Assembly: GCF_049650445.1 (NCBI RefSeq)
Contig: NZ_JBASAD010000017.1
Span: forward strand, 136,113-200,112
DNA from: Castellaniella sp049650445
GTDB lineage: Bacteria; Pseudomonadota; Gammaproteobacteria; Burkholderiales; Burkholderiaceae_B
Direction: 5' to 3'
DNA length: 64,000 nt
The notes under the pieces were generated by a model, which was not told the origin of the DNA, did not search any database, and saw nothing but the letters and a program-made list of their open reading frames with translations. The translations under genes were made by a program, and so were the position numbers. Positions 17,016 to 25,973 of this stretch are shown one piece after another; within the stretch, counting starts at the first letter, position 1; each line of letters starts with the position of its first letter.

Positions 17016-17828
17016 ATGAAGGACTTAGCCCATTCATCTCTTAGGTCCGGCCTGCTGGCCGGGTTGGTGGCCGCTACGCTGGCGATGCCCGGGGCCGCCG
17101 CTGCGGCGTCCACGGATCCCGCGCCCCTGCCCGCCGCGGGCGATGGCTGGCGTCTGGGCGTGGCCGAGGTGCCTGCGCCTCATGCGGCAGGCGCCAAGGT
17201 CCGCACCACGGCCCGTATCGAGGTCCTGGCGGGGCAACTGGGGCAGGGCGGTGCGCCCCTGCAGGCGGTGGCTGCGGCGCAAGCCGCGCAGCAACTCGCC
17301 GATGGTGCGCTGGATGCCTGGGTGGGCGTGTGGCCCGATGAAGACGCGTCGCCAGAGGGTGTGCGCGCCACGCGGCTGGCCTGGTCGGCCGCCCCCATGG
17401 CGATCATGCGTACCGATACCGATATTCATGCCTGGTCCGACCTGAGCGGTCGGACCGTGTGCCTGAGCGCGGACGGCCGTGTGTCCGGCGAACTGTCGGC
17501 GCGCTTTGGCGCGATCGAGCAGATCTACGCTTCGGCGGCTGATGCCTTGCTGGCCCTGCGGGTTGGTCAGTGCGACGCGGCGGTGCAGGACGAAGACTTC
17601 ATGAAGCAGTTGCTGACGTTTCCGGAGTGGCGCAAGTTTTCGGCGCAACTGGCGCCTTATCGGACTCAGGCCTTGACGCGGCTGATGCGCGACGACCTGT
17701 CGGCGCCGCGCAAGGCGGCCGTGCGCCAGGCCACCTCGGCCGAGCGCGTGCGCGAACTGGCGCGCCAGCAGGCCCGGGACATCGCCTTCGAGGTCTACCT
17801 GGACCAGACGGTGCCGGACTGCCACTGA
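17016..17828 (+). CDS. Second periplasmic binding protein of the ABC cluster (SBP family 3-like)
   Basis: Exported protein of 270 residues with a signal peptide ending near AAAAAS (about residue 30). The C-terminal two-thirds resembles solute-binding proteins of the polar amino-acid type: DLSGRTVCLSADGRVSGEL, then LLALRVGQCDAAVQDEDFM. The N-terminal lobe is Ala-rich and shortened. It follows the permease by about 30 bp and is probably in the same operon. Whether it delivers a second ligand to the same permease or acts as a sensor is unknown. Confidence 0.7.
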   Translation: MKDLAHSSLRSGLLAGLVAATLAMPGAAAAASTDPAPLPAAGDGWRLGVAEVPAPHAAGAKVRTTARIEVLAGQLGQGGAPLQAVAAAQAAQQLADGALDAWVGVWPDEDASPEGVRATRLAWSAAPMAIMRTDTDIHAWSDLSGRTVCLSADGRVSGELSARFGAIEQIYASAADALLALRVGQCDAAVQDEDFMKQLLTFPEWRKFSAQLAPYRTQALTRLMRDDLSAPRKAAVRQATSAERVRELARQQARDIAFEVYLDQTVPDCH

Positions 17829-17931
17829 AATTTTCTGGGAAAGCGGGTGGACGCTGACGCGCCGCCGTATGCGCAGGGCGCGGACCTGGATCGGCCGCGC
17901 CGGGTGTCGCCGGATCAGGACCGGCGATGGA

Positions 17932-18198
17932 TCAGGACCGGCGGCGGGGAGCCGGAGCGTTGCCGGTGCCGGGACCGCGGTTCAGGTGACGGAAGGTGAT
18001 GCGGCCTTTCGTCAGGTCGTAGGGCGACATTTCCAGGGTGACCTGGTCGCCCGCCAGAATGCGGATGTGGTGCTTGCGCATCTTGCCGCCGGTGTAGGCG
18101 ATGACCGGATGCCCATTGTCCAGGGTCACGCGGAAACGGGAGTCCGGCAGGACTTCCGTCACGGACCCGTGCATTTCGAGCAGTTCTTCTTTAGCCAT
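17932..18198 (-). CDS. infA: Translation initiation factor IF-1
   Basis: Small S1/OB-fold protein that occupies the ribosomal A site during initiation. The core is canonical: MAKEELLEMHGSVTEVLPDSRF, then HVxAxxGGKMRKHHIRI-type and DLTKGRITFRH. It is 88 residues, against 72 for the usual IF-1, because of a Pro/Arg-rich C-terminal tail of about 16 residues. Betaproteobacteria often carry a second, longer infA outside the ribosomal-protein operon; this solitary copy fits that pattern. A GGAG ribosome-binding site precedes the ATG. Confidence 0.93.
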   Translation of the reverse strand: MAKEELLEMHGSVTEVLPDSRFRVTLDNGHPVIAYTGGKMRKHHIRILAGDQVTLEMSPYDLTKGRITFRHLNRGPGTGNAPAPRRRS

Positions 18199-18396
18199 TG
18201 TGTGTGCTCCGGTGAGGGGACAAAAGATCAGCGGGCATGCGCTTCGCCGGTGGCCAGGCGTGGCATGCGGATGGGGTCTTGAAGACGATCAGATCCGGGC
18301 AGGGGTGAAACCCCCCGAGGGGACGGCGGAATGAATCCCGCGTAGACTGGCAAAAGAAAAAGCCAGCATTGAAAACCGCTGATTATCAAACACTTA
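18199..18396 (-). other. Long 5' leader of infA, no gene seen
   Basis: About 190 nt separate the predicted infA promoter from its start codon. The region contains G-rich and C-rich segments (for example GGGGTGAAACCCCCC) that could fold, but no coding similarity. A long structured leader would allow post-transcriptional control, as for cold-shock-type mRNAs; this is inference. Confidence 0.4.
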
Positions 18397-18426
18397 ATGA
18401 TAAGGCTTGAAGCATCATCATGTCAA
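18397..18426 (-). promoter_or_regulatory. Sigma-70-type promoter of infA
   Basis: Read on the minus strand: TTGACA (18426-18421), an 18-bp spacer, then TATCAT (18402-18397). The -35 is perfect and the -10 matches 5 of 6 consensus bases. Immediately upstream lies an 11-bp sequence repeated three times (18429-18461). Confidence 0.7.
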
Positions 18427-18428
18427 GA

Positions 18429-18461
18429 AATCAGGACTGAATCAGGACTCAATCAGGGGCT
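18429..18461. repeat. Three tandem 11-bp repeats upstream of the infA promoter
   Basis: AATCAGGACTG, AATCAGGACTC and AATCAGGGGCT follow each other directly. The 11-bp period puts the copies on one helix face, ending 3 bp before the -35 hexamer. This is compatible with an activator or UP-element-like array, or may be a simple slippage repeat. Confidence 0.65.
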
Positions 18462-18525
18462 GTACGGTCGTGCGGGGAACCGGTGCGGTTAGAATTCCCG
18501 CTGACCCTCTGTTTTCCAAGTCCGC

Positions 18526-19434
18526 ATGAACGAACGATTGAGCCCCGGCACGGTGGCCTTGCTGCTGGTTCCGCCCCTGTTGTGGGCGGGCAACGCAGTC
18601 GTCGGCCGGGCGGTGGCCGAGATGGTGCCGCCGCTGACCCTGAACTTCCTGCGCTGGGCGTTGGCGCTGCTGCTGCTCCTGCCCCTGGGCCATGAGGTGT
18701 TGCGCGCCGGCAGCACCATCTGGCGGGAATGGCGGCGCTACGCCGTGCTGGGCCTGCTGGGGGTGGGGCTCTACAACTCGTTGCAATATCTGGCCTTGCA
18801 CACCTCGACGCCGATGAACGTGACGCTGGTGGCGGCCAGCATGCCCGTGTGGATGCTGATCGTGGGCCGGGTGTTTCACGGCGTGGCGATCCGGCCGGCT
18901 CAGGTGGCAGGATCGGCGCTGTCTCTGGTGGGGGTCGCCGTGGTGCTGTCCCAGGGCGATTGGAATCAGTTGCTGGCGCTGCGTTTCGTGGCCGGGGATC
19001 TGCTGATGGTGCTGGCCACCATCATCTGGGCTTTTTATAGCTGGCAATTGACCCGGGTCCCGGCGGATGCGCCCGTGCGGGCGCATTGGGCCGGCTTTCT
19101 GCTGGGACAAGTGCTCTACGGCGCGGTCTGGTCGGGCCTGTTCGCGGTGCTGGAGTGGGGGCTGACGGACTGGCGGATCGACTGGGGCTGGCCCCTGGCG
19201 CTGACCGTGGCTTTCGTCGCCATCGGCCCGGCCATCATCGCCTTTCGCTGCTGGGGCGCGGGGGTGCAGCGCGTCGGCCCGACGCTGGCGGGCTTCTTCA
19301 ACAACCTGACGCCCTTGTTCGCGGCCGTGTTGTCGCTGAGCCTGCTGGGCGAAACACCCCGGCTTTTCCATGCGCTGGCCTTCGCCCTGATCATCGGCGG
19401 CATCGTATTGTCGTCGCGGCAGCCGCGCGCATGA
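18526..19434 (+). CDS. EamA/DMT-family transporter, first of two
   Basis: Drug/metabolite-type exporter of 302 residues with ten predicted TM helices arranged as two EamA repeats. Recognisable pieces are PPLLWAGNAVVGRAVAEMVPP at the N-terminus, LQYLALHTSTPMNVTLVAAS closing the first repeat, and FNNLTPLFAAVLSLSLLGE near the end. Substrates of this family (amino acids, metabolites, drugs) cannot be inferred. It overlaps the next gene, another EamA protein, by 4 nt. Confidence 0.88.
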   Translation: MNERLSPGTVALLLVPPLLWAGNAVVGRAVAEMVPPLTLNFLRWALALLLLLPLGHEVLRAGSTIWREWRRYAVLGLLGVGLYNSLQYLALHTSTPMNVTLVAASMPVWMLIVGRVFHGVAIRPAQVAGSALSLVGVAVVLSQGDWNQLLALRFVAGDLLMVLATIIWAFYSWQLTRVPADAPVRAHWAGFLLGQVLYGAVWSGLFAVLEWGLTDWRIDWGWPLALTVAFVAIGPAIIAFRCWGAGVQRVGPTLAGFFNNLTPLFAAVLSLSLLGETPRLFHALAFALIIGGIVLSSRQPRA

Positions 19435-20369
19435 GTGTGAGTGCCCGGGAGAGCGAAGGGGCGCCGCTGCTGTCCTACGGCTGCCTGGCGGCCAGCATGT
19501 TCGTGGTCGGTGCCTGCGTGGCTCTGAGCAAACCTTTGGCTGCGGTGTTTCCCGTTTTCCTGCTGGGGTGGCTGCGCTTCGGCATCGGTGGCGCGAGCAT
19601 GCTGCATTGGCTGCGCCGGCCGGCCGCCGAACCTGCGCCCACGCCGCGTGTGCGTCTGCTGGTGTTTCTGGAAGCCTTCATCGGCAGCTTTCTGTTCACG
19701 GTCTTCATGGTGCTGGGTGTCAGCTACAGCGGCGCCGTGGCCGCCGGGGTCGTGATGTCGGCCATCCCGGCCGCGATTGCGGTGCTCAGCCGGGTGGTGT
19801 TGCGCGAGGCGATCCGCCCCCGGGTGCTGGTGGCCATTGCTTGCGCAGTGTCGGGCATTGCACTGCTGGCCTTGATCCGGCCCGAATCCGGAGACAGTCT
19901 GGGGCCAGGTGTCGGATCTGAACACTGGCTGGGCTATGCGTTGCTGTTCGGTGCGGTTTTGTGCGAAGCCTGCTATGCCGTGATCGGCAAGCGCCTGACG
20001 GCCGTGTTGTCGGCGCGGCGCATCAGCGCTTTGATGAATCTGTGGGGCTTCGTGCTGATGCTGCCGGCAGGCGCCTGGGCGGCCTGGCGTTTCGATTTTG
20101 GCATGGTGTCCTGGGCGGTGTGGGGGCTGTTGCTGTTCTACGGTCTGGCGTCGAGCTGGACCGTCTGGCTGTGGATGACGGGCCTGCGCCGGGTGCAGGC
20201 CTCGCGGGCCGGGGTGTTCACCGTGATGTTGCCAATCGGTTCGGCCTGCGTCGGTGTCTGGATGCTGGGCGAGCCTTTCGGCGGCCCGCAGGCCCTGGCC
20301 TTCGGCCTGGCCCTGGCGGGTCTGCTCTTGGCCGCCTGGCCTGCGCAGTCGGGGCGCGCGGCGGGCTGA
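19431..20369 (+). CDS. EamA/DMT-family transporter, second of two
   Basis: Ten-TM exporter of 312 residues starting at MSVSARES. EamA features are GWLRFGIGGASM in the first repeat, SYSGAVAAGVVMSAIPAAIAV in its last helix, and RAGVFTVMLPIGSACVGVWMLGE in the second repeat. It is diverged from its upstream neighbour, with which it shares a 4-nt ATGA overlap. The tandem arrangement suggests a heterodimeric or sequentially duplicated exporter. It is convergent with recJ. Confidence 0.87.
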   Translation: MSVSARESEGAPLLSYGCLAASMFVVGACVALSKPLAAVFPVFLLGWLRFGIGGASMLHWLRRPAAEPAPTPRVRLLVFLEAFIGSFLFTVFMVLGVSYSGAVAAGVVMSAIPAAIAVLSRVVLREAIRPRVLVAIACAVSGIALLALIRPESGDSLGPGVGSEHWLGYALLFGAVLCEACYAVIGKRLTAVLSARRISALMNLWGFVLMLPAGAWAAWRFDFGMVSWAVWGLLLFYGLASSWTVWLWMTGLRRVQASRAGVFTVMLPIGSACVGVWMLGEPFGGPQALAFGLALAGLLLAAWPAQSGRAAG

Positions 20370-20399
20370 GCCAGGCCGCCGACGGTCTGGCGGGCCTTG

Positions 20400-22103
20400 T
20401 CAGGCCGCGTCCCGGGCATCCTCGATCAGGAGTTGCACGCTGCTGTGGCCCCCCCAGGTGTTGCAATCCAGCCGGTAGACGGCTTCGATGGTGTCCGGCA
20501 AGGGTTCCGCGTGATTGAACCAGATGGCGTCGAGGCGCAGGCCGTCGCGTTCCAGGAACAGCTTCAGGTGCTTGTCCTTCAGCAGACGTTGATGCAGGAC
20601 ACGGAAACGATCCTGGAATAACGGTGGCGGAAATCCGGCGCCCCAGATCTGGTCGGCCAGCAGCCCGGCGGTTTCCACGGTCAGGTAGTCCGGTTCCAGC
20701 GACCCGTCGGTGTCCAGACGCGGTTCGAAGGATTCGCGTCCGCCCAGAGTGCGGACGGCCTCATCGAACTGCTGCGCAAAATCGTCGAAGGCGGCAGCTT
20801 TGAGGGTCAGGCCCGCCGCCATGGCGTGGCCGCCGAATTGCAGGATGGCGCCCGGCAGGCGTTTGCTGACCAGGTCCAGCACGTCGCGCAGATGGATCTC
20901 GGGGATCGAACGGCCCGAGCCGCGCAGGGTGTCGCCATCGTCCGGCGCGAAGGCCAGTGCAGGGCGCCAGTAGGTTTCCTTCAGGCGCGAGGCCACCAGG
21001 CCGATCACGCCCGGGTGCCAGCCGGGTTGCCAGACGCAGACGCTGGCGGCGCGGGTTTCCTGAGCGTGCGTGTCCAGGTGCGCCAGGGCCTCGTCGCGCA
21101 TGACGGTTTCCCGGACTCTGCGTTCGCGGTTGATTTCGTCCAGCGCCCGGGCCAGTTCGAGCGCGCGGCCGGGGTCGTCTTCCAGCAGACAGTGAATACC
21201 CAGGCTCATGTCGGCCATGCGGCCGGCGGCGTTGATGCGCGGCCCCAGGGCGAAGCCCAGATCGTCCGTGCCGGCCCGAGACGGATCGCGGCCGGCGACT
21301 TCGAACAGCGCGGCCAGCCCGGCCTGCATCCGGCCCTGGCGGATACGCCGCAGCCCCTGGCCGACCAGCAGCCGGTTGTTGGCGTCCAGGCGCACCACGT
21401 CGGCCACCGTGCCCAGGGCCACCAGGTCGGCGTAGGATTCGAGCCTGGGTCCGCCCTTGGGCGGCAGGGCGCCGCGCGCGCGCAGCGCGGCGCGCAGGGA
21501 AAGCATGACATAGAAGATCACCCCCACGCCCGCCAGATGCTTGGAGGGAAAGCCGCAGCCCGTCTGGTTGGGGTTGACGATGGCCAGGGCGTCGGGCAGT
21601 TCGGGACCGGGCAGGTGGTGGTCGGTGACGATGACCTCGATCCCGGCGGCGCGTGCCGCTGCGACGCCTTCCAGGCTGGCGATGCCGTTGTCCACCGTCA
21701 CCAGCAGATCGGGCTTGCCGGCCGGATGGCGGCAGGCCAGTTCAACCACGGCCGGGGACAGGCCGTAGCCGGTCTCGAAGCGGTTGGGGACCAGGAAGTC
21801 GACCCGCGCGCCCATGTCGCGCAGGGCGCGCACGGCCACGGCGCAGGCCGTGGCGCCGTCGCAGTCGTAGTCGGCCACGATCAGCAGCCGTTGTCCGGCC
21901 TGGATGGCGTCGGCCAGCAGTTCGCCGGCTTGGGCGACATGACTGAGTCTGTTCGGAGGAATCAGCGCGGCCCATTCGGTCGGGCCGGCCTGCTCCAGCC
22001 CGCGGGCGGCCCATAGGCGAGCCAGCAGAGGATGGGCGCCGGCTTGCATCAGGGCCCGGGTCCGGGCCGCATCGGCGGCACGCGCAAGGATCAGCGGTTG
22101 CAC
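20400..22103 (-). CDS. recJ: Single-stranded-DNA-specific exonuclease RecJ
   Basis: 5'-3' ssDNA exonuclease of recombination and mismatch/base-excision repair. DHH-family motifs are present: ADYDCDGATA (motif I), VTVDNG, VTDHHLPG (motif III), then the DHHA1 region with FGGHAMAAGLTL and a C-terminal OB-like domain. No ATG lies at a sensible position. A GTG at 22103 (or 22106) follows a GGAGG ribosome-binding site and gives 567 residues, the family's normal size, so a GTG start is proposed. It overlaps the preceding gene by 13 nt, implying co-transcription. Confidence 0.95.
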   Translation of the reverse strand: MQPLILARAADAARTRALMQAGAHPLLARLWAARGLEQAGPTEWAALIPPNRLSHVAQAGELLADAIQAGQRLLIVADYDCDGATACAVAVRALRDMGARVDFLVPNRFETGYGLSPAVVELACRHPAGKPDLLVTVDNGIASLEGVAAARAAGIEVIVTDHHLPGPELPDALAIVNPNQTGCGFPSKHLAGVGVIFYVMLSLRAALRARGALPPKGGPRLESYADLVALGTVADVVRLDANNRLLVGQGLRRIRQGRMQAGLAALFEVAGRDPSRAGTDDLGFALGPRINAAGRMADMSLGIHCLLEDDPGRALELARALDEINRERRVRETVMRDEALAHLDTHAQETRAASVCVWQPGWHPGVIGLVASRLKETYWRPALAFAPDDGDTLRGSGRSIPEIHLRDVLDLVSKRLPGAILQFGGHAMAAGLTLKAAAFDDFAQQFDEAVRTLGGRESFEPRLDTDGSLEPDYLTVETAGLLADQIWGAGFPPPLFQDRFRVLHQRLLKDKHLKLFLERDGLRLDAIWFNHAEPLPDTIEAVYRLDCNTWGGHSSVQLLIEDARDAA

Positions 22104-23002
22104 CACCAGCGCCTCCAGTCGAGCGGACGCAGGCGCCGCAGCCAGCCTGCGCGCGTGTCCAGTTCCACAGTCTGTTCGCGTCCGGTCAGCACCAGGGTCG
22201 GTGCGGTGCCGGCCAGGGGCGCGAAGCGGTGTTGTTCCAGGTTCGCCAGCGCCTCGATCCAGCCACCCCAGTCCTGGGCGGCGGCGTAAGGCTGCAGCGC
22301 GGTTTCGATCCTCAGATCGTCCGGCAACGGACGGCTCAACTGGCTGCGCCGCGCGCCGCCGTACAGCCACAGGCTGTTGATCGGGGCCAGACCGTCCTGT
22401 TGTCGCTGCTGGTTGACCGGATGTTCGAACCAGGCCATCTGCAGGCCGTTGACCAGGCGCCGCCAGGGCCGTGCCACCGGGTCCTGCGGCCACCAGTCGT
22501 TGACGGCGCTGACGGCGACCAGCGCCGGACTGGCGCAGGCCAGATGGATGGGTTCGGGCCAGCGCACCCGCCAGGTGTCGGGGGTGTCCGGTGTCAGGAT
22601 GATGCCGCTGTCCTCGATCAGTTCGCGGGCCGATTCCAGCAGGGCGGCGGATTGTTCGGCCGTGATCGCCAGTGTGTCGGCCGGCAGCAGGGCTGCGCCG
22701 TCGCGCGAGGGCGCCATATGGATCAATTCCGCCAGCCAGACCGGTGCGTCATCCGTGCCGGACAGGCGCAGCGGCCCCAGACCTGCGCTAATATGCTCCT
22801 CTTGTGCTGGCGCGAATCCGCGCGCCTGGAGCAGCCAGTGTTCCAGCGGCATACACCAGGATTCGGCGGCCGGACAGGCCGTCGATCGGGGCGTGCCAAG
22901 GCCCAGCCAGCGGGCCAGGGTGGGGGCGCGTTGCGCCAGATGAGGCGCCAGCTCGGCGGCCACCTCGGGTTCGGGCAAGGCCCCGGGTATCACGATGTGC
23001 AT
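22091..23002 (-). CDS. Conserved protein next to recJ (COG4255-like, distant phosphoglycerate-mutase annotation)
   Basis: Soluble protein of 303 residues beginning MHIVIPGALPEP. It contains conserved-looking segments LSGTDDAPVWLAELIHMAP and NGLQMAWFEHPVNQQRQ, and SLWLYGGARR. A homologous family sits beside recJ and lolCE in Burkholderiales and is sometimes labelled cofactor-independent phosphoglycerate mutase, but I see no metal-binding or catalytic Ser motif of that enzyme. Function is unknown. It overlaps recJ by 13 nt and is divergent from lolC. Confidence 0.75.
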   Translation of the reverse strand: MHIVIPGALPEPEVAAELAPHLAQRAPTLARWLGLGTPRSTACPAAESWCMPLEHWLLQARGFAPAQEEHISAGLGPLRLSGTDDAPVWLAELIHMAPSRDGAALLPADTLAITAEQSAALLESARELIEDSGIILTPDTPDTWRVRWPEPIHLACASPALVAVSAVNDWWPQDPVARPWRRLVNGLQMAWFEHPVNQQRQQDGLAPINSLWLYGGARRSQLSRPLPDDLRIETALQPYAAAQDWGGWIEALANLEQHRFAPLAGTAPTLVLTGREQTVELDTRAGWLRRLRPLDWRRWWCNR

Positions 23003-23043
23003 GGCGGAATTGTAGGGTCAATCGGACAAGGATGACGATACGC

Positions 23044-24315
23044 ATGGCGTATGAATGGTGGATAGGGGCGCGCTACGCGGGCCTGGCCCGCGCGGGACGG
23101 GGCGGACGCCGGGGCGACCGCTTCGTGTCCTTCGTGGCGGCCAGTTCCATGGCGGGCATTGGGCTGGGGGTGGCGGCCCTGATCATCGTCCTGTCGGTGA
23201 TGAACGGCTTTCAGACCCAGGTGCGCGACCGCATGCTGTCGGTGCTGCCGCACATCGAACTGTACGTGCCGGGCACCGGTCACGAGCAGGTGCTGGAACA
23301 TTGGCACGACCTGGCCAACGCCGCCCGCCAGGACCCGGCGGTCCGGGGCGCGGCACCGTTCGTCGCGGCCCAGGGCATGCTGGCGCGCGGACAGGGCCTG
23401 AGCGGCGTCCAGGTGCGTGGCATCGATCCGACCATCGAGCCGGAGGTGTCCGATCTGGCCGGCCAGATGAGCACAGGCACGCTCAAGAGCCTGACGCCGG
23501 GTTCCTTCAACATGGTGGTGGGCAGCCAGATCGCCCAGTCCCTGGGCCTGAACGTCGGCGACACGGCTTTGCTGCTTGCGCCTCAGGGCTCGATCTCGCC
23601 GGCCGGTTTTTCGCCGCGCATGCGCCAGTTCACCGTGTCGGGGATCTTTTCCTCGGGCTATTACGAATATGACGCCTCGTTGGTGTTCGTCGACGTGCAG
23701 GATGCCGCCAAGGTGTTCCGCGACAGCGGCGTCAGCGGTGTGCGCCTGCGCATCGCCGACATGCAGCGCGCGCCCCAGGTGGCGCATGCGCTGCTGGGCC
23801 GGATGCCGGCGGGCGTGCGGGCCATGGACTGGACCCAGAACAACCGCACCTGGTTCGCCGCCGTGCAGACCGAGAAGCGCATGATGTTCCTGATCCTGAC
23901 GCTGATCGTGGCGGTGGCGGCCTTCAATCTGCTGTCCTCGCTGGTGATGGCGGTCAAGGACAAGCGTTCGGACATCGCCATCCTGCGTACCCTGGGAGCC
24001 ACGCCGGCCGAGATCGCGCGCATCTTCCTGATCCAGGGCGCCCTGATCGGTGTGGTGGGCACACTGGCGGGCGTCGCCCTGGGCACGCTGATTGCGTACA
24101 ACGTGGACGTGATCGTTCCCTGGATCGAGGGCCTGCTGGGCATCCAGTTCCTGCCGCAGCAGATTTATTTCATCAGCGAACTGCCGTCCAACCCCCAGTT
24201 GGGCGACATCGCCGTGATCGGCGGCACGTCCCTGATCCTGTCCCTGCTGGCCACGCTGTACCCCAGCTGGCGGGCATCCCGTCTGCAACCCGCCCGAGTG
24301 CTGCGCCATGACTGA
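23044..24315 (+). CDS. lolC: Lipoprotein-releasing system permease LolC/LolE
   Basis: Inner-membrane subunit of the LolCDE ABC machine that extracts outer-membrane lipoproteins and hands them to LolA. Its 423 residues have one TM helix near residues 30-55 (SFVAASSMAGIGLGVAALII), a large periplasmic domain, and three C-terminal TM helices with the FtsX-type motif KDKRSDIAILRTLGATPAEI. The start MAYEWWIGARY (23044) matches the family N-terminus; the frame is open far upstream without similarity. Only one LolC/E-type gene is present, as is usual in Burkholderiales. Overlaps lolD by 8 nt. Confidence 0.93.
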   Translation: MAYEWWIGARYAGLARAGRGGRRGDRFVSFVAASSMAGIGLGVAALIIVLSVMNGFQTQVRDRMLSVLPHIELYVPGTGHEQVLEHWHDLANAARQDPAVRGAAPFVAAQGMLARGQGLSGVQVRGIDPTIEPEVSDLAGQMSTGTLKSLTPGSFNMVVGSQIAQSLGLNVGDTALLLAPQGSISPAGFSPRMRQFTVSGIFSSGYYEYDASLVFVDVQDAAKVFRDSGVSGVRLRIADMQRAPQVAHALLGRMPAGVRAMDWTQNNRTWFAAVQTEKRMMFLILTLIVAVAAFNLLSSLVMAVKDKRSDIAILRTLGATPAEIARIFLIQGALIGVVGTLAGVALGTLIAYNVDVIVPWIEGLLGIQFLPQQIYFISELPSNPQLGDIAVIGGTSLILSLLATLYPSWRASRLQPARVLRHD

Positions 24316-25018
24316 TTCCGTTGTCGCCGACGCCGTGCTGCGCGCCGAGCGCCTGGCCAAGACCTATGACGAGGGCGCCGGACGGGTCGAGGTCCTGCGG
24401 GACGTCAGCCTGGCCGTCCATGCCCATGAAATGGTCGCCGTCATCGGGGCCTCGGGATCGGGCAAGAGCACGCTGCTGCACGTGCTGGGCCTGCTGGACG
24501 AGCCGGACGAAGGGCGCTTGTGGATTGCCGGCCAGGCCGCCACGGGGCTGGACGAGCGTCGCCGCAGCCGCTTGCGCAACCAGGCCCTGGGCTTCGTCTA
24601 TCAGTTCCACCACCTGCTGCCGGAATTCACCGCGCTGGACAATGTGGCCATGCCCCTGATCGTGCGTCGCTGCACGCGCCCCGAGGCCCGGGAGCAGGCG
24701 GCCGCGATGCTCGATCAGGTCGGTCTGTCCGCTCGGGCCGCGCACTTCCCGGGCCAGTTGTCGGGCGGTGAACGCCAGCGTGTGGCCCTGGCGCGGGCGC
24801 TGGTGACGCAGCCGGCCTGCGTGCTGGCCGACGAACCGACCGGCAATCTGGACCGCCATACGGCCGCCGCCATGTTCGATCTGCTGGCCCGTATCAATCA
24901 GGACCTGGGTACGGCCTTCGTCATCGTCACCCACGATCCGGCGCTGGCGGCCCTGGCGCACCGGCGCTTCCACATGGAGGCGGGGCGGCTCGCCGAAGAC
25001 ACGGCAGAGGCCGGGTAG
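24308..25018 (+). CDS. lolD: Lipoprotein-releasing system ATPase LolD
   Basis: ATPase of the Lol complex, 236 residues. Walker A is GASGSGKST, followed by the LolD-characteristic segment LGFVYQFHHLLPEFTALDNV, the signature LSGGERQRVALARA, Walker B VLADEPTGNLD and the H-loop VTHD. It overlaps lolC by 8 nt, confirming an operon. Confidence 0.96.
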   Translation: MTDSVVADAVLRAERLAKTYDEGAGRVEVLRDVSLAVHAHEMVAVIGASGSGKSTLLHVLGLLDEPDEGRLWIAGQAATGLDERRRSRLRNQALGFVYQFHHLLPEFTALDNVAMPLIVRRCTRPEAREQAAAMLDQVGLSARAAHFPGQLSGGERQRVALARALVTQPACVLADEPTGNLDRHTAAAMFDLLARINQDLGTAFVIVTHDPALAALAHRRFHMEAGRLAEDTAEAG

Positions 25019-25045
25019 GGCGCGGGCTGTTCACACGGAGTTCCC

Positions 25046-25885
25046 ATGCTGATCGATACCCACTGCCATCTGGACGCCCCTGAATTCGACGCGGACCGGG
25101 CGGCCGTGATCGAACGGGCGCGGCGGGCGGGTGTCCGGGGTATCGTGGTCCCGGCAGTCATGCGCGCCAACTTCACGGTCGTGCGGGACCTGGCGCATGC
25201 CACGCCGGGCGTCTGCTATGCCTTGGGTATCCACCCGCTGTACGTCGATCGGGCCAGCGAGGACGATCTGGACGCGCTGGACGCGGCGCTGGCGGCGGCG
25301 CGGGACGACCCCAAGCTGGTGGCAATCGGCGAGATCGGGCTGGATTTTTTTGTTGCGGCGGTCAATACGCCGGAGCTGCGCGTGCGCCAGGAACAGTTCT
25401 ACACACGCCAGCTCGACCTGGCGCAACGTCACGGCCTGCCGGTGCTGCTGCACGTGCGCCGGTCCCAGGACACCTTGCTCAAGCACTTGCGCCGCCGCCC
25501 GCAGATCGGCGGCATCGCCCATGCCTTCAACGGCAGTTTCCAGCAGGCCGGGCAGTTCCTCGGGCTGGGTTTCGCGCTGGGGCTGGGTGGTGCCATGACC
25601 TTCGAGCGCGCCCTGCAGATCCGCCGTCTGGCGACTGAGTTGCCCGCCGGGGCCCTGGTGCTGGAGACCGATGCGCCCGACATCCCGCCCGCCTGGTTGG
25701 GGCGCGGCCCGGATGGTCGGCCGCAACCGGCGCGCAACGAACCGGCGGAAGTGGCCGGGATCGCCCGCGTCCTGGCCGAGTTGCGCGGCCTCGATGCCGA
25801 GGCATTGACCGCGCAGTGCGCCGCCAATGCCCGCCGGGTACTGCCCCGGCTGGCGATGGTGCTGGGCGAAGCCGGCACTGCGTAG
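25046..25885 (+). CDS. TatD-family metal-dependent hydrolase (DNase)
   Basis: Cytoplasmic TIM-barrel hydrolase of 279 residues. TatD motifs run in order: DTHCHLD at the N-terminus, GIHPLY, IGEIGLDFF with the bridging Glu, LLHVRRS, HAFNGS and LETDAPD. Relatives degrade DNA from 3' ends and act in repair or DNA turnover. It follows lolD by 27 bp on the same strand. Confidence 0.92.
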   Translation: MLIDTHCHLDAPEFDADRAAVIERARRAGVRGIVVPAVMRANFTVVRDLAHATPGVCYALGIHPLYVDRASEDDLDALDAALAAARDDPKLVAIGEIGLDFFVAAVNTPELRVRQEQFYTRQLDLAQRHGLPVLLHVRRSQDTLLKHLRRRPQIGGIAHAFNGSFQQAGQFLGLGFALGLGGAMTFERALQIRRLATELPAGALVLETDAPDIPPAWLGRGPDGRPQPARNEPAEVAGIARVLAELRGLDAEALTAQCAANARRVLPRLAMVLGEAGTA

Positions 25886-25973
25886 TTTCCCGCCTGGACA
25901 GCAATGCGCGTGAGGCGTCGCGGCGGTCTGTTCACCCCCTAAGCTGAAGCAGGGTTCGTTTCGGGGGGATCGC

